Shown: piece by piece, positions 30,656 through 42,033 of the stretch
Layout of the letters: every line of letters begins with the position of its first letter
How positions within the stretch are numbered: the stretch's first letter is position 1
Source: Polynucleobacter sp. MWH-Svant-W18
GTDB taxonomy: Bacteria; Pseudomonadota; Gammaproteobacteria; Burkholderiales; Burkholderiaceae
Length of the DNA stretch: 64,000 bases
Assembly: GCF_018687495.1 (NCBI RefSeq)
Contig: NZ_CP061293.1
Location: 744,001-808,000 of the forward strand
Direction: 5' to 3'
The notes under the pieces: generated by a model
Database searches by the model: none
Seen by the model: only the letters and a program-made list of their open reading frames with translations
What the model was told of the DNA's origin: nothing
Program-made: the position numbers and the translations under genes

Positions 30656-31408
30656 TTATTTTCTCAGGAGCATCTGTTTTGCGATCCCACGCAGTAGATC
30701 AATTTCTTCTTTGTGCAGGCGGCTACGGGCAAATAAGGCCTGTAAGCGGGGCATGAGTTTCTTGGGGTTGGCCGGATCAAGATAGCCAATAGCCTCTAAA
30801 CCTGCTTGCCAATGGTCTAGCATTGCCGCAACCGCAGCTGGGTCTGCCAAGTCCGCCTGACTCTCTCGATCGCATAAAAGGGATGGGGTGCTAGATTGGC
30901 TATGCAAAGTGTGTCTGAGTGTGTAAGCGCAGACCATGAGGGCTTGGGCTAAATTCAGGGAGGGGTATTCAGGATTGGCATCTAGCCAAACACGATGGGT
31001 GCACAAAGCTAGATGATCGTTATCTAAACCAGTTCTCTCTGGACCAAAGAGAAGAGCCACTTTTCTATCAAGCGCAATGTTTTCTTGGATTAGACCCAGG
31101 GCTGATTGCCAATCGAGGGCTGGAGGACCAAATTCGCGATCGCGACTTGTGAGGCCAAGAACGAGTGAGCAACCTTGTACGGCCGCCTCTAGGGAAGTGG
31201 ATTCTTGTGCATGCTCCAGAATATCTCCCGCGCCACTAGCCAAGGCAATCGCATCGGACTCTTGAGCAATACCTTTGGTTTTGGGATTGATCAGGTGGAG
31301 GGCGCCAAATCCCATTGTCTTTAATGCACGTGCAGCTGAACCCACATTTCCGGGGTGACTGGTTTCAACCAGAACCCAGCGCAGTAATTGGGATTTCTCA
31401 GTATTCAT
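30656..31408 (-). CDS. trmJ: tRNA 2'-O-methyltransferase TrmJ
   Basis: A 250-residue SPOUT-class enzyme that methylates nucleotide 32 of tRNAs. N-terminal WVLVETSHPGNVGSAARAL and the knot segment LLFGPERTGLDNDHLALC (about 130) are characteristic, as is SLNLAQALMVCAY near 157. Transcribed with cysE after a 23-base gap. Confidence 0.92.
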   Translation of the reverse strand: MNTEKSQLLRWVLVETSHPGNVGSAARALKTMGFGALHLINPKTKGIAQESDAIALASGAGDILEHAQESTSLEAAVQGCSLVLGLTSRDREFGPPALDWQSALGLIQENIALDRKVALLFGPERTGLDNDHLALCTHRVWLDANPEYPSLNLAQALMVCAYTLRHTLHSQSSTPSLLCDRESQADLADPAAVAAMLDHWQAGLEAIGYLDPANPKKLMPRLQALFARSRLHKEEIDLLRGIAKQMLLRK

Positions 31409-31546
31409 GGGCTCGTTAATGGGTTCAAATAGGTATCGCGAGGGTGGGGCGTGCTAATCGTTTAGAATCAGGGTATTAGCTTCGTATTGTCATGCAGTTT
31501 GAACAATATTACAGGCTCGTTCTTATTTAATTTGTCCACCAATACT

Positions 31547-32335
31547 ATGCATCCCATGTTAAATGTGGCCGTCAAGGCTGCCCGTCGTGCTGGAACCGTG
31601 ATTAACCGAGCTTCTCTTAATTTGGAGCGCTTGCAAGTTGATCGTAAGCAACACAATGATTTTGTCACCGAGGTGGACAAAGCCGCAGAAGCGGCCATCA
31701 TCGAAACTCTCAGTGAGGCCTATCCAACCCATGGATTTTTGGCCGAAGAAACAGGTGAGCACAATGCTGATGCTGAGAATGTTTGGATCATTGATCCATT
31801 GGATGGCACAACCAATTTCATTCATGGCTTTCCGCAATATGCAGTCTCGATTGCATTGTCAGTTAATGGCGTGATTCAACAAGCAGTAGTCTATGACCCC
31901 ACACGTGATGAGCTATTCACTGCAACCCGTGGTGCAGGCGCATATTTGGACCGTCGTCGTCTCCGCGTTGCCACACAAGATCGTTTGGCGAATGCTTTGA
32001 TTGGCACTGGCTTTCCGTACCGTGAAGATCAAGATCTCGAAAAGTACCTGAAGATATTTGCAGAGATGACGCGTCAATGTGCTGGCTTACGCCGCCCTGG
32101 TGCCGCTTCCTTAGACTTGGCCTATGTGGCAGCAGGTCGCTACGATGGTTTCTTTGAGAGCGATCTTAAGCCTTGGGACATGGCAGCAGGCGCCCTGATC
32201 ATCACTGAATCTGGTGGCCTGATCGGTAACTACCGTGGTGAAGAGGGCTATCTGAAGAGCGGTGAAGTCATGGCAGCAAACCCACGCATCTTTGCCCAGA
32301 TGGTGCAAAGCCTATCGAAGTATTCAAAGGCTTAA
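31547..32335 (+). CDS. suhB: Inositol-1-monophosphatase SuhB
   Basis: A 262-residue Mg-dependent phosphatase with [13 protein letters not shown] (about 80-92) and the second metal/substrate site [14 protein letters not shown] (about 205). SuhB also takes part in rRNA antitermination in E. coli. The frame is open from 31487, but [16 protein letters not shown], starting at 31547, corresponds to the family N-terminus. Confidence 0.94.
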   Translation: MHPMLNVAVKAARRAGTVINRASLNLERLQVDRKQHNDFVTEVDKAAEAAIIETLSEAYPTHGFLAEETGEHNADAENVWIIDPLDGTTNFIHGFPQYAVSIALSVNGVIQQAVVYDPTRDELFTATRGAGAYLDRRRLRVATQDRLANALIGTGFPYREDQDLEKYLKIFAEMTRQCAGLRRPGAASLDLAYVAAGRYDGFFESDLKPWDMAAGALIITESGGLIGNYRGEEGYLKSGEVMAANPRIFAQMVQSLSKYSKA

Positions 32336-32355
32336 TCAGACAACCTGCGGCTTGT

Positions 32356-33144
32356 TCAGGCTTTGATTAAGTCAACGTAGCGCACACCTTGGGAGTCGAT
32401 CTGCAAAGCGCTAGCGCGCGGTGCAGTGCTCTCTGGGTGATCTAAATCCCAGTCAGATAACACCCAACGTTGCCACGCTTGCTCACCCAAGTGCTCATGA
32501 TGATGGGCAGGCAAATGGGTATGACCATGAATCAATTGATTGCCAGAGTGTTGTTTTAGCAATTCAGCGCAAGCTTGTAAGGTCACATTTGTACGAATGC
32601 GATTCCTTTGGCTTGAGGCGCTGGCTGCACGTTGGTATTTTGTGTAGCTGTTACTGCGTAGATGATCGGCAATCGAGCGTCGCAAACCCAGTGGTAGTTT
32701 TAGGAATAATTTTTGCAGCCAAGGCTTTCTGACCCAACGACGAAATACTTGGTAACCAATATCTGCGGTACACAGTGAGTCACCATGAGCAATCACATAT
32801 TTCTGATTAGCAATATCAATCACTGAGGGATCGGACAACAAAGTCATACCCGTATTTTTTAAGAAAGTACTGCCAATCAAAAAGTCGCGATTACCGTGGA
32901 CGTAATAGATTTTGGTTTTGGTAGCTAGGTTTGCCAGCGCACGTTTCACTTCTTGCTGAAATGGTGAGTTGATAAATGCATCATCACCTACCCAATATTC
33001 AAACAAGTCACCCAAAATAAAGACAGACTCTGCCTGAGGCGCTTGTTTTTCACAGAAGTCAAAAAAGCGTTGCGCCGTCAAGGGCATTGACGGCGTCAGG
33101 TGGATATCCGAAATGAGCAGGGCGCTCGCGTATTGCGGGATCAT
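32356..33144 (-). CDS. lpxH: UDP-2,3-diacylglucosamine pyrophosphatase
   Basis: Lipid A pathway calcineurin-like phosphoesterase, 262 residues. Metal-binding signatures in order: [13 protein letters not shown] (about 9), [11 protein letters not shown] (about 45), [11 protein letters not shown] (about 80) and [12 protein letters not shown] (about 197). It overlaps the ppiB stop by four bases, implying co-translation. Confidence 0.94.
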   Translation of the reverse strand: MIPQYASALLISDIHLTPSMPLTAQRFFDFCEKQAPQAESVFILGDLFEYWVGDDAFINSPFQQEVKRALANLATKTKIYYVHGNRDFLIGSTFLKNTGMTLLSDPSVIDIANQKYVIAHGDSLCTADIGYQVFRRWVRKPWLQKLFLKLPLGLRRSIADHLRSNSYTKYQRAASASSQRNRIRTNVTLQACAELLKQHSGNQLIHGHTHLPAHHHEHLGEQAWQRWVLSDWDLDHPESTAPRASALQIDSQGVRYVDLIKA

Positions 33145-33644
33145 TCCTCGAGAACGGTCGCTTTCTCAATCACTACGTCTTCAGCTGGAACGTCTTGGTG
33201 AAATCCTGAGCTGCTAGTTTTGACTTTACGGATTGCATCCACAACATCCATACCATCAACTACTTTGCCAAAGACAGCATATCCCCAGCCTTGCGCATTT
33301 TGAGCGGTGTGATTTAAAAAGTCGTTGTCATTTACGTTGATGAAAAATTGTGCGGTTGCAGAGTGTGGGTCGCTGGTACGAGCCATGGCTACGGTGTAAC
33401 GATCATTCTTCAAGCCATTATTAGCTTCATTTTCAATTTCAGCGCCAGTCGGTTTTTGTTTCATGCCCGCAGTCATACCACCACCTTGAATCATGAAGTT
33501 ATTGATCACGCGGTGAAAGATGGTGCCATCGTAATGACCACTCTTAACGTATTGCAAGAAATTCGCAACGCTCTTTGGAGCTTTTACTGCGTCTAAGCTT
33601 AATGTGATGTCGCCATGATTGGTTTTTAGCAATACTTTAGTCAT
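33141..33644 (-). CDS. ppiB: Cyclophilin-type peptidyl-prolyl isomerase
   Basis: A 167-residue cytoplasmic cyclophilin (no signal peptide): [11 protein letters not shown] at the N-terminus, [13 protein letters not shown] (about 42) with catalytic Arg, and [19 protein letters not shown] (about 88). Sits between the TPR lipoprotein and lpxH with one- and four-base overlaps, as in a typical operon. Confidence 0.94.
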   Translation of the reverse strand: MTKVLLKTNHGDITLSLDAVKAPKSVANFLQYVKSGHYDGTIFHRVINNFMIQGGGMTAGMKQKPTGAEIENEANNGLKNDRYTVAMARTSDPHSATAQFFINVNDNDFLNHTAQNAQGWGYAVFGKVVDGMDVVDAIRKVKTSSSGFHQDVPAEDVVIEKATVLEE

Positions 33645-34477
33645 TATTTGGATCTACTTTCTGGAGGGTTAGTGGATGGAATGGTGGAAGGTGTCTTATT
33701 CGTTTTACTAATCAGGTTCATTAAAGCCTTGGCTCTATTGGTATAGAGGCGTTGATTCAGCTGAGTAGACTCGGCTGCGTTTTCATAAGCTTGTGAGCCA
33801 AGGCGAACATAAATCTCGCCCAAATTTGCTGAGGCAATTGCATAGCTTGGGCGCAGCTTTAAGGCGAGTTCTAAATAGTCTCTCGCTTCAATCCATTTAT
33901 CTTGACTTGCTGAAATGGCAGCAAGGTTGTTATAGGGCTCCGGCAACTCCGGAAACTGCTGGGTAATTTCAATGAGCGTCTTTTTGGCCTGATTCAGATC
34001 CCCCATCTCAATTTGGATGCGGGCCTTTAAAAAACGCAGCTGAACATTTTTGGGTGATTTCTTGATATGGCTATTGATTAGCGTGATGGCTTCTGGAAAC
34101 TGGCGCGCCTTGACCAATTTCTCGACATCCGATGGCACTGCATTTTTAGTGACGGGATCTGGTTCAATAATTAGGAATGATAAAAATGGCAAGGCTACCG
34201 TTTCAGAGAGTTCTGGGTTCTGGGGATCAAAGGGTGTATCCGTCGATAGTCTAGGCGGATCATTTGGGCTATAGCTTCCTAAATAGGGGCTATTAGGACC
34301 GCATTTCAGTTCCTGTGTAGTAGTTGCCTTAATTTCTGCGTTAGCAAGCTGTTGACCGGGGGTACTGCAGCCCGCAATAAATAGCAGGGCAGCAAGACCA
34401 GTCATGATCTTTAGGAGGACAAGGCGAGGCGCTGGGATGGTTGCGGGCATAGGGGAAGGGGTATAAAACTGGCTCAT
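33644..34477 (-). CDS. TPR-repeat lipoprotein
   Basis: A 277-residue protein with an N-terminal hydrophobic segment and lipobox FIAGC (Cys about 37), then about three tetratricopeptide repeats between residues 120 and 235 and a Thr/Ser/Pro-rich tail. Probably an outer- or inner-membrane anchored scaffold. It begins an operon with ppiB and lpxH. A later Met (residue 10) could be the true start. Confidence 0.8.
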   Translation of the reverse strand: MSQFYTPSPMPATIPAPRLVLLKIMTGLAALLFIAGCSTPGQQLANAEIKATTTQELKCGPNSPYLGSYSPNDPPRLSTDTPFDPQNPELSETVALPFLSFLIIEPDPVTKNAVPSDVEKLVKARQFPEAITLINSHIKKSPKNVQLRFLKARIQIEMGDLNQAKKTLIEITQQFPELPEPYNNLAAISASQDKWIEARDYLELALKLRPSYAIASANLGEIYVRLGSQAYENAAESTQLNQRLYTNRAKALMNLISKTNKTPSTIPSTNPPESRSK

Positions 34478-34537
34478 TCGATATACTCAGCGCTCAGTCT
34501 AACAAATTGGCGCTACTTGCCCAACCTTTATAGCCCT

Positions 34538-35956
34538 ATGCTGCAAATCTATAACACCCTTTCCCGTTCAAAACAGGTCTTTAAGCCCATAGTGCCTGGG
34601 AAGGTGAAGATGTATGTCTGCGGAATGACGGTTTACGACTTCTGCCACATAGGCCATGCCAGGGTCATGATCGTGTTTGATATGGTGGTTCGCTGGTTGC
34701 GTGCCAGTGGCTATGAGGTGCAGTATGTGCGCAATATTACCGATATCGACGACAAGATTATTAACAGAGCGGTTGAAAATGGTGAACCTATTTCAGCTTT
34801 GACCAATCGCTTTATTGCTGCCATGCATGCCGACTCAGATGCATTGGGCTTGATGCATCCCGATCAAGAGCCTCGGGCTACAGATTACATCCAGCAAATG
34901 CAAGGCATGATTGGCAAGCTGATTGAACATGAATTGGCTTATCAAGTCGATGATGGCGATGTCAATTTCGCAGTGCGCTTGTTACCTCGTTATGGACAAC
35001 TCTCTGGAAAATCTTTGGATGAGCTCAATGCGGGAGAGCGCGTAGCCATTATCGGTGGCAAACGTGACCCTTTGGATTTTGTCTTGTGGAAAAGTGCCAA
35101 GCCTGAAGAGCCTGCCGATACCCGATGGGCATCACCATGGGGCGTAGGTCGTCCAGGCTGGCATATAGAGTGCTCAGCCATGTCATGCGATTTGCTAGGC
35201 GATCATTTTGATATTCATGGTGGCGGTGCAGATTTGCAATTTCCCCATCATGAGAACGAGATTGCTCAAAGTGAGGGCGCCTTATACGGTCAACAGCGCA
35301 AAGAGGACGATGCTCCCTTTGTGAACTACTGGATGCACAACGGACATATTCGGGTCAATGAAGAAAAGATGTCAAAGTCTTTGGGCAATTTTTTCTTGAT
35401 TCGGGATGTGCTCAAAAGCTTTGATGCAGAAGTTATCCGCTTTTTTATGCTGAAAGCGCATTACCGTAGTCCTATTAATTACAGCGATGCCCAGCTAGAA
35501 GAGGCTCGCTCTGGTTTGGTAAGGCTTTACACGGCACTGGCTCATGCACCGAGCCAAGTGATGACACTTGATCCACAGAATCCTTGGGCCCAGCGTTTTG
35601 CGCAGGCAATGAATGATGATTTCAATACTCCAGAGGCAATTGCAGTCCTCTTTGAGTTGGCTAGTGAAGTAAACCGTGCACAAGGTGATAACAAACAACA
35701 GCTCGCTGGCGTCCTGAAGTCTCTTGGCGGCATTTTAAATTTCTTGCAGCGTGACCCTACTCAATTTTTGCAATCAGACATCAAAGATGAGGGCGGCTTA
35801 AGCGCTACTCAAATTGAGGAGCAGATTTCCCAGCGGGTTGCTGCTAAACAAGCAAAAGACTTTGCTCAAGCTGACTTGATACGTAAAACCTTGTTAGAAC
35901 AAGGCGTGGTATTGGAAGACAAGCCAGGTGGTGTGACTGAATGGCGAAGAGCGTAG
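34538..35956 (+). CDS. cysS: Cysteinyl-tRNA synthetase
   Basis: Class I synthetase, 472 residues from [12 protein letters not shown], which matches the family start; an open TTG start seven codons upstream (34517) is an alternative. Zinc and HIGH motifs occur as [18 protein letters not shown] (about 24-41), and KMSKS as [11 protein letters not shown] (about 275). The last 16 bases overlap the downstream glycosylase gene. Confidence 0.95.
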   Translation: MLQIYNTLSRSKQVFKPIVPGKVKMYVCGMTVYDFCHIGHARVMIVFDMVVRWLRASGYEVQYVRNITDIDDKIINRAVENGEPISALTNRFIAAMHADSDALGLMHPDQEPRATDYIQQMQGMIGKLIEHELAYQVDDGDVNFAVRLLPRYGQLSGKSLDELNAGERVAIIGGKRDPLDFVLWKSAKPEEPADTRWASPWGVGRPGWHIECSAMSCDLLGDHFDIHGGGADLQFPHHENEIAQSEGALYGQQRKEDDAPFVNYWMHNGHIRVNEEKMSKSLGNFFLIRDVLKSFDAEVIRFFMLKAHYRSPINYSDAQLEEARSGLVRLYTALAHAPSQVMTLDPQNPWAQRFAQAMNDDFNTPEAIAVLFELASEVNRAQGDNKQQLAGVLKSLGGILNFLQRDPTQFLQSDIKDEGGLSATQIEEQISQRVAAKQAKDFAQADLIRKTLLEQGVVLEDKPGGVTEWRRA

Positions 35957-36612
35957 TGGCGGCCGTAAAAGAAAAGCCTCTCTTTGAAGCAGTCGCTCCA
36001 GATTACTGGGAACAGGCTTGTCGCGAGCTCATGAAACAAGATCGCATTCTTAAAAAATTGATTCCAAAATACGGCTCTGGATTTTTAGTCACTCGTGGCG
36101 ATGCATTCACAACATTAGCGCGTGCCATTGTGGGGCAGCAAATTTCAGTAGCAGCTGCCCAAGCCGTTTGGGATAGGGTGGTGATTGCAAGTAAGAAAAA
36201 AATTCATCCTAAAAATATCCTCGCCTTAACTGTTGAAGAATTACGTGCGGCGGGTTTATCTGGTCGTAAGGTGGAATACATCCGTGATTTGGCGGACCAT
36301 TTCGATTCTGGCCGCTTGCATGCCAATCAGTGGAAAGACATGGATGATGAGAGCGTGATTAAGGAGTTAAGCGATATTCGGGGAATTGGACGCTGGACAG
36401 CCGAAATGTTCTTGATTTTCAACATGGTGCGCCCAAATATCCTCCCTCTGGATGACGTGGGCCTCATCAAGGCGATTTCCCTCAATTACTTTAGTGGAGA
36501 GCCTGTCAGTCGCCATGAAGCCCGTGAGGTGGCTGCTAATTGGGCCCCGTGGCGAACGGTTGCCACCTGGTATATGTGGAGAAGTATCGACCCCATACCG
36601 GTTGAATATTAA
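35941..36612 (+). CDS. DNA-3-methyladenine glycosylase II (AlkA-like)
   Basis: A 223-residue HhH-GPD base-excision glycosylase. The helix-hairpin-helix and Gly/Pro segment ([18 protein letters not shown], about 140) is followed by the catalytic Asp in ILPLDDVGL (about 170). No [4Fe-4S] Cys cluster is present, so the AlkA branch fits better than Nth/MutY. Overlaps cysS by 16 bases and precedes accA by nine. Confidence 0.88.
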   Translation: MAKSVVAAVKEKPLFEAVAPDYWEQACRELMKQDRILKKLIPKYGSGFLVTRGDAFTTLARAIVGQQISVAAAQAVWDRVVIASKKKIHPKNILALTVEELRAAGLSGRKVEYIRDLADHFDSGRLHANQWKDMDDESVIKELSDIRGIGRWTAEMFLIFNMVRPNILPLDDVGLIKAISLNYFSGEPVSRHEAREVAANWAPWRTVATWYMWRSIDPIPVEY

Positions 36613-36621
36613 AATCAGGCT

Positions 36622-37593
36622 ATGAAAACGACTTTCCTAGATTTTGAGCAACAAATCGCCGAACTAGAAACGAAGATCGAAGAGCTCCGTTTTGTACAAG
36701 ACGAGTCATCGGTGGATATTTCTGATGAGATCAAAACGCTTTCTGAAAAAAGTCAGCAGCTTACCAAAGACGTTTATGACAATCTCACGCCTTGGCAAGT
36801 TTCACAAGTAGCACGTCATCCACAACGTCCTTACACCTTAGATTATGTGAATGCCTTGTTTACTGATTTCCATGAATTGCATGGGGATCGTACTTTTGCA
36901 GATGATCAATCGATTATTGGTGGACTAGCACGATTTGATGGCCAGGCTTGTATGGTGATCGGTCACCAAAAGGGCCGCGATACCAAAGAGCGTGCACTGC
37001 GCAATTTCGGCATGAGTCGTCCTGAGGGTTATCGTAAGGCCATGCGCCTGATGCGCCTTGCAGAAAAATTTAGTATCCCCGTATTTACCTTTGTAGATAC
37101 ACCGGGAGCATTTCCTGGGATTGATGCAGAAGAGCGCAATCAGTCTGAAGCGATTGGTCGGAACCTTTATGTGCAAGCAGAGTTGGAAGTGCCCATCATT
37201 GCCACGATTATTGGTGAAGGAGGCTCTGGCGGAGCCCTAGCAATTGCGATGGGTGATGTTGTATTGATGCTCCAGAACTCCACCTACTCGGTGATTTCCC
37301 CTGAAGGTTGCGCGTCGATCTTGTGGAAGACCGCAGATAAAGCTTCTGAAGCTGCTGAACAACTGGGCTTGACTGCCCAAAGAATTAAAGCCTTGGGCTT
37401 AATTGATAAGATCGTGCCAGAGCCAGTTGGCGGAGCCCATCGTGACTACGACACCATGATGGCAAACATGCGCAAAGCATTGAGTGAGTCACTGAAAACC
37501 TTTGATAGCATGAAAGTAGATGCACTACTTGAACGTCGTCATGAGCGCCTTATGAGTTATGGCAAGTTCAAGGAAATCACAGCCAAGTCCTAA
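36622..37593 (+). CDS. accA: Acetyl-CoA carboxylase carboxyltransferase alpha subunit
   Basis: A 323-residue subunit with N-terminal [18 protein letters not shown] and the crotonase-like core [20 protein letters not shown] plus [11 protein letters not shown] (about 197). Transfers CO2 from biotin-BCCP to acetyl-CoA together with AccD (not in this window). The end overlaps tilS by 35 bases. Confidence 0.96.
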   Translation: MKTTFLDFEQQIAELETKIEELRFVQDESSVDISDEIKTLSEKSQQLTKDVYDNLTPWQVSQVARHPQRPYTLDYVNALFTDFHELHGDRTFADDQSIIGGLARFDGQACMVIGHQKGRDTKERALRNFGMSRPEGYRKAMRLMRLAEKFSIPVFTFVDTPGAFPGIDAEERNQSEAIGRNLYVQAELEVPIIATIIGEGGSGGALAIAMGDVVLMLQNSTYSVISPEGCASILWKTADKASEAAEQLGLTAQRIKALGLIDKIVPEPVGGAHRDYDTMMANMRKALSESLKTFDSMKVDALLERRHERLMSYGKFKEITAKS

Positions 37594-38857
37594 GACAGTA
37601 AAGCGAATTGCGGTTGCCTTGAGTGGCGGCCTCGATTCGGTTGTGCTGCTTGATACAGTTTGCAAAGCGCAGACTAAAAACAAATCAACAGAGATTTACG
37701 CTTTTCATATTCATCATGGCTTACAAAAACAAGCAGATGAATGGCTGATCTTTTGTGAAAAGCTTGCAAGTAAATACAAGATTCATTTTGACTTCCGATT
37801 GCTGCATCTTGCTGGCAATGCAGAGCAGGGCAATATCGAAGCAAGGGCACGAGCCGGGCGCTACGAAGCCCTGACCGATCTGTGTTTGGAATATGGCATT
37901 GAGGACCTGCTCTTAGCGCATCATCAAAATGATCAAGCAGAAACGGTGCTCCTGCAACTTCTACGAGGCTCGGGAGTGGCTGGCTTAGCGGGCATGCCCT
38001 CAGATCGAGAGCTCATCAGCCCAGAGGGCAAGATCACCTTATGGCGACCTCTTTTAAATCAAAGCAGAAACGAGCTAGAGGCTTACGCTAAAGAGCACAA
38101 ACTCAAATGGGTAGAAGATCCTAGCAATCGCAATTCTCAATTTCGTCGCAATGCGATTCGTAAATCCATTATTCCTGCATTGGAAAAATTACAACCAGAA
38201 GCCATTGCTAATCTGGCACGCAGCGCAAATTTACTTGGTGAAGCGCAAACCTTACTGGATCGATTGGCCACGCAAGATGGCAAAACGATTCTGCATAAAA
38301 ATAGACTTCAACTTAACCCACTGCTTGCGCTAGCGAAACAGGACTTGCCAGCAGCGAATAATGTCTTGAGATATTGGTTAAAAATCAACGCGCTTGCCAT
38401 GCCATCACAAGAGCGTCTCTGTGCATGGTGGCGTGATTTAGAAACTGTGCAGCCTAGTGCTCAGCTAGAGTGGGTGCACGATGAGAAGATCATTCGTTTG
38501 TGGCGGGGCGTTTTACAGATTGAAGATCTCAAAGCCGGTGAGTGGGTGTTCAAGGCGATTTCTGCCAGAAGCAAGTCTGCTGGCTTGCCAGCTCAATGGG
38601 TCATGGATGCGCAGAAAAATGGGCTAATTACGCAAGTAGAGCGATCTGGTGCAGAGAGAATTCAGATCAAGCCCAGTACCCCACGCAAGACCCTCAAGAA
38701 TCTCTTTCAGGAGGGGAATGTTCCTCCGTGGGAGCGCCAAGCGCCACTACTGTATATCGATGGCGATCTGATTGCCGTGGCAGGGGTGGGCTTGAGTTAT
38801 CCGCATCTCGTGCATTCTGGCCCTAGGCTGCTACCCGAGTGGCGCCAGAAGGCTTAA
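37559..38857 (+). CDS. tilS: tRNA(Ile)-lysidine synthase
   Basis: A 432-residue N-type ATP pyrophosphatase that converts the AUA-decoding tRNA-Ile wobble C to lysidine. PP-loop [11 protein letters not shown] (about 23-33), [20 protein letters not shown] (about 120) and the C-terminal [19 protein letters not shown] are family signatures. Conserved order accA-tilS-lysC is typical of Burkholderiaceae. Confidence 0.94.
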   Translation: MASSRKSQPSPKTVKRIAVALSGGLDSVVLLDTVCKAQTKNKSTEIYAFHIHHGLQKQADEWLIFCEKLASKYKIHFDFRLLHLAGNAEQGNIEARARAGRYEALTDLCLEYGIEDLLLAHHQNDQAETVLLQLLRGSGVAGLAGMPSDRELISPEGKITLWRPLLNQSRNELEAYAKEHKLKWVEDPSNRNSQFRRNAIRKSIIPALEKLQPEAIANLARSANLLGEAQTLLDRLATQDGKTILHKNRLQLNPLLALAKQDLPAANNVLRYWLKINALAMPSQERLCAWWRDLETVQPSAQLEWVHDEKIIRLWRGVLQIEDLKAGEWVFKAISARSKSAGLPAQWVMDAQKNGLITQVERSGAERIQIKPSTPRKTLKNLFQEGNVPPWERQAPLLYIDGDLIAVAGVGLSYPHLVHSGPRLLPEWRQKA

Positions 38858-38940
38858 AAGGTTTAAAACCCTGTAAAATAAGCCCTTTTTGATCCTCGGG
38901 AAATTGATTTCCTGCTACAGATAGAGAAATAGACGCTTTT

Positions 38941-40191
38941 ATGGCTTTGATTGTTCATAAATATGGTGGCACCTCCATGGGCTCAACAGAGCGCATTGCG
39001 AATGTCGCCAAACGGGTTGCCAAGTGGATGCGCGCCGGACACCAGGTGGTGGTCGTGCCTTCTGCAATGTCCGGTGAGACCAATCGCTTGCTCGGTTTAG
39101 CTAAAGAGATTAATCCCGATGCTAATCCACGTGAGTTAGATCAAATTGCTTCAACCGGAGAGCAGGTTAGCTCTGGCTTATTGGCATTGGCTTTAATGCG
39201 CGAAGGTATTGATGCGGTCAGCTACGCCGGTTGGCAAGTGACTGTGCATACAGACTCTGCCTTTACTAAAGCCCGTATTAAAAGTATTGATGACAAAAAA
39301 ATTCTGGCTGACTTAAAAGCGGGTAAAGCAGTCGTCGTGACCGGATTTCAAGGAGTTGATCCCGATGGGAACATCACCACCTTGGGTCGTGGCGGTTCAG
39401 ATACTTCCGCAGTAGCAATGGCTGCTGCTCTCAAAGCAGACGAGTGCTTGATCTATACCGACGTTGATGGCGTATACACAACTGACCCACGGGTTTGCGA
39501 GGATGCTCGTCGTCTCGATAAGATTACTTTTGAAGAGATGCTAGAAATGGCTAGCTTAGGCTCAAAGGTATTACAGATTCGCTCTGTGGAGTTTGCTGGT
39601 AAGTACAAAGTTAAAACCCGGGTTCTGTCTTCGCTGACAGACCCTTTGATGCCCTTAGACATTGAGATGAAGTCGGGCACCTTGATTACATTTGAAGAGG
39701 ACAGCACTATGGAAGCCGCAGTTATTTCCGGCATCGCCTTTGCGCGTGATGAAGCGAAGATTACCGTTTTGGGGGTTCCTGATCGCCCAGGTATTGCTTA
39801 TCAAATCTTAGGCCCAATCGCCGATGCGAACATTGATGTAGACATCATTATTCAGAATCAATCGGTTGACGGTAAGACCGACTTCACCTTTACTGTGCCA
39901 CGTGCTGATTATCAAAAAGCATTGGATTTACTCAAGAACACAGTGCAAGCACACATCGAAGCAAAAGAAATCTCAGGCGATCCCAAGGTCTCTAAAGTTT
40001 CCGTTGTAGGCGTAGGTATGCGCTCTCATGTTGGCGTAGCTAGCAAAATGTTCCGTACCTTATCGGAAGAGGGCATCAATATCCTCATGATCTCTACGAG
40101 TGAAATCAAGATTTCAGTTGTGATTGACGAGAAGTACATGGAGCTAGCAGTAAGAGCCTTACATAAAGCATTTGAGCTAGACCAGAAGTAA
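38941..40191 (+). CDS. lysC: Aspartate kinase
   Basis: First enzyme of the aspartate family pathway (Lys, Met, Thr, diaminopimelate). A 416-residue monofunctional kinase: KYGGTSMGS (about 7), TLGRGGSDTSAVA (about 150) and DVDGVYTTDPR, followed by two ACT domains (about 265-410) that normally bind Lys and Thr for feedback inhibition. Lies directly before the tRNA-Ser integration site. Confidence 0.95.
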   Translation: MALIVHKYGGTSMGSTERIANVAKRVAKWMRAGHQVVVVPSAMSGETNRLLGLAKEINPDANPRELDQIASTGEQVSSGLLALALMREGIDAVSYAGWQVTVHTDSAFTKARIKSIDDKKILADLKAGKAVVVTGFQGVDPDGNITTLGRGGSDTSAVAMAAALKADECLIYTDVDGVYTTDPRVCEDARRLDKITFEEMLEMASLGSKVLQIRSVEFAGKYKVKTRVLSSLTDPLMPLDIEMKSGTLITFEEDSTMEAAVISGIAFARDEAKITVLGVPDRPGIAYQILGPIADANIDVDIIIQNQSVDGKTDFTFTVPRADYQKALDLLKNTVQAHIEAKEISGDPKVSKVSVVGVGMRSHVGVASKMFRTLSEEGINILMISTSEIKISVVIDEKYMELAVRALHKAFELDQK

Positions 40192-40275
40192 CAAAAAACA
40201 CAGTTAAACGAGACTAAAGCCCCAAATAGGCCTTAATCCGTTAAACTGTGGGGCGTTGTAAATAGTAAGAAATAC

Positions 40276-40370
40276 GGAGACGTGGCCGAGCTGGTCGAAG
40301 GCACTCCCCTGCTAAGGGAGCATCGGGGCTAAAACTCTGATCGGAGGTTCGAATCCTCTCGTCTCCGCCA
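40276..40370 (+). tRNA. tRNA-Ser (anticodon GCT), island integration target
   Basis: A 95-base class II tRNA with an acceptor stem GGAGACG/CGTCTCC, anticodon stem CTCCC/GGGAG around CTGCTAA (anticodon GCT), a long variable arm, T loop TTCGAAT and encoded CCA. Its final 14 bases recur at 57734-57747 and a degraded copy of its end occurs at 42141. Confidence 0.97.
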
Positions 40371-40457
40371 AGTCAATAGGCGGAATAAGGGTTTGTAGAG
40401 ATACAACACCCTTGTTACCAAAAGCGTTACCAAAGCCATCCTACGGGGTGGCTTTTC
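40366..40457 (+). repeat. Direct repeat A: tRNA-Ser end plus downstream att-like region
   Basis: About 92 bases from CGCCA of the tRNA through a terminator, clearly related to 42141-42233. Includes GAGATACAACAC, then a tandem pair GTTACCAAAAGC/GTTACCAAAGCC that looks like integrase arm-binding sites, then the hairpin GCCATCC-TAC-GGGGTGGC followed by T-rich sequence (a likely terminator for tRNA-Ser). Confidence 0.75.
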
Positions 40458-40646
40458 TTTTGGCTCTGTGTTGCCATTTTCGGCTAATAGCGGTCTTTAG
40501 GGCCGAAAAGATAGCTTTCTTTTATGAGATAGCAGATATCTTCTTAAAAGCAATAAAAGTTGTGTATATTGATTTTGTTCCAGAAGCCAAATACTGCATT
40601 TTTAGAGTATTTGGTAATCAAATAAACCAATAACACTCTAAAAATT
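40371..40646. other. Region between tRNA-Ser and amidohydrolase
   Basis: Holds repeat A and AT-rich sequence upstream of the amidohydrolase. An open frame at 40412-40633 is judged spurious: it runs through the terminator hairpin and has no ribosome-binding site. Confidence 0.5.
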
Positions 40647-41981
40647 ATGACAACAACTATTAAATGCTTGATGGTAACCGGCGCTCTAATCAGCGCAGCG
40701 GCTGCAGTTGCGCAACCTGCACCACAATCCACGGCGACCTTGTATGAAAACGTGCGCGTGTTTGATGGCGTGTCTGAAAAACTGACAGCTCCTACAAACG
40801 TTTTGGTTGTTAATAACCTAGTAAAAACTATTTCTAGTAAGCCAATTCAGATCCCTGCTGGTACAACAGCAACTGTGATTGCTGGTGGTGGCCGTACTTT
40901 AATGCCAGGATTAAGTGATGCCCATACCCATATTTGGTTGACTCCTCCAATGGAGACCCTTCTTAAGGGTGATGTTAAACAGCTCAATGCAATAGCGTAT
41001 GAGACCGCTAAAGAAATGCTATTAAATGGCTGGACAACCGTACGAGATATGGCGGGGCCGGTATTTCAATTGAAGAGCGACATCGACGCTGGGAAAGTTT
41101 TGGGCCCTCGGATTTATCCAAGCGGCACCATGATTACCCAAACATCAGGGCACGGTGATTTTAGTTTTCCTGAGGAACTGCCACGTAGCTTTGGTGGCGG
41201 CCTATCTATTGGTGAGAAGCTACGTGTTTCATCTGTTGTTGATGGACGCGCTCAAGTGCTGACTGCCACAAGATTTAATTTACGCAATGGCGCATCCCAA
41301 ATTAAATTAGCTACTAGTGGTGGTGTTTCTTCAGCTGATGACACTCCAACTGTACAAGAATTTACCTCTGACGAAATTAAGGCGGCAGTTGAAGCAGCCT
41401 CTGATTTTGGTACTTATGTTTCAGTTCATGCCTATAACACCACTTCAATTCGTCGCTCGGTTGAGGCGGGCGTGAAGGTAATTGAGCATGGTCAATTGCT
41501 TGATGAGCCAACTGTTAAGTACTTAAAAAACAAAGACGTATGGTTGAGCACCCAAAACTTTGAAGAGTTTCATCCGCCATACACTCCATTTCAGATCTAC
41601 AAAGAACATCAGGTTGTAATGGGTGAAAACAACGTATTCAAATGGGCACTGCAGAACAACGTTAAATTAGCTTGGGGTACAGATTTCTTCTTCCAGCCTG
41701 ATGGAGTGGTTCAGAACATCCAGTTGGCCAAAATGACTAAATGGATGACGCCAGCTCGCGCTCTGAAGATGGTGACCCATGACAATGCGCAGATGTTTGC
41801 TTTATCTGGTCCTCGCAACCCATACACAGAAGGAAAATTGGGCGTAGTTAAAGAGGGTGCTTACGCGGATTTGCTTTTAGTGGATGGTGACCCAACGCAA
41901 AACCTAGAGATCGTTGCAGATCCCGCTAAAAACTTCCGAGTAATTATGAAAGATGGCAAGATCTTTAAAAATACTCTGTGA
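40647..41981 (+). CDS. Exported metal-dependent amidohydrolase
   Basis: A 444-residue protein with a signal peptide (cleavage near VAQPA, about residue 23). The amidohydrolase-superfamily metal ligands are all visible: DAHTHIW (about 91), a probable carbamylated Lys in GASQIKLATSGG, VSVHAYN, VIEHGQ and AWGTDFFF (Asp about 345). Closest in layout to the Xaa-Pro/Xaa-Arg dipeptidase and imidazolonepropionase-like group. A periplasmic peptide, lactone or N-acyl amide substrate is possible. Sole gene of island module 1, ending at a strong terminator. Confidence 0.85.
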   Translation: MTTTIKCLMVTGALISAAAAVAQPAPQSTATLYENVRVFDGVSEKLTAPTNVLVVNNLVKTISSKPIQIPAGTTATVIAGGGRTLMPGLSDAHTHIWLTPPMETLLKGDVKQLNAIAYETAKEMLLNGWTTVRDMAGPVFQLKSDIDAGKVLGPRIYPSGTMITQTSGHGDFSFPEELPRSFGGGLSIGEKLRVSSVVDGRAQVLTATRFNLRNGASQIKLATSGGVSSADDTPTVQEFTSDEIKAAVEAASDFGTYVSVHAYNTTSIRRSVEAGVKVIEHGQLLDEPTVKYLKNKDVWLSTQNFEEFHPPYTPFQIYKEHQVVMGENNVFKWALQNNVKLAWGTDFFFQPDGVVQNIQLAKMTKWMTPARALKMVTHDNAQMFALSGPRNPYTEGKLGVVKEGAYADLLLVDGDPTQNLEIVADPAKNFRVIMKDGKIFKNTL

Positions 41982-42011
41982 TCTATAGTTGCTTGGCTGC
42001 CTTATGAATAG

Positions 42012-42033
42012 AACCCGCTTCGGCGGGTTTTTT
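42012..42033 (+). terminator. Intrinsic terminator after amidohydrolase
   Basis: AACCCGC-TTCG-GCGGGTT followed by a T-run; UUCG tetraloop, very stable. Confidence 0.9.

Noticed and set aside
40412..40633. 73-codon frame after tRNA-Ser
   Set aside because: Passes through repeat A and its terminator hairpin; no ribosome-binding site.
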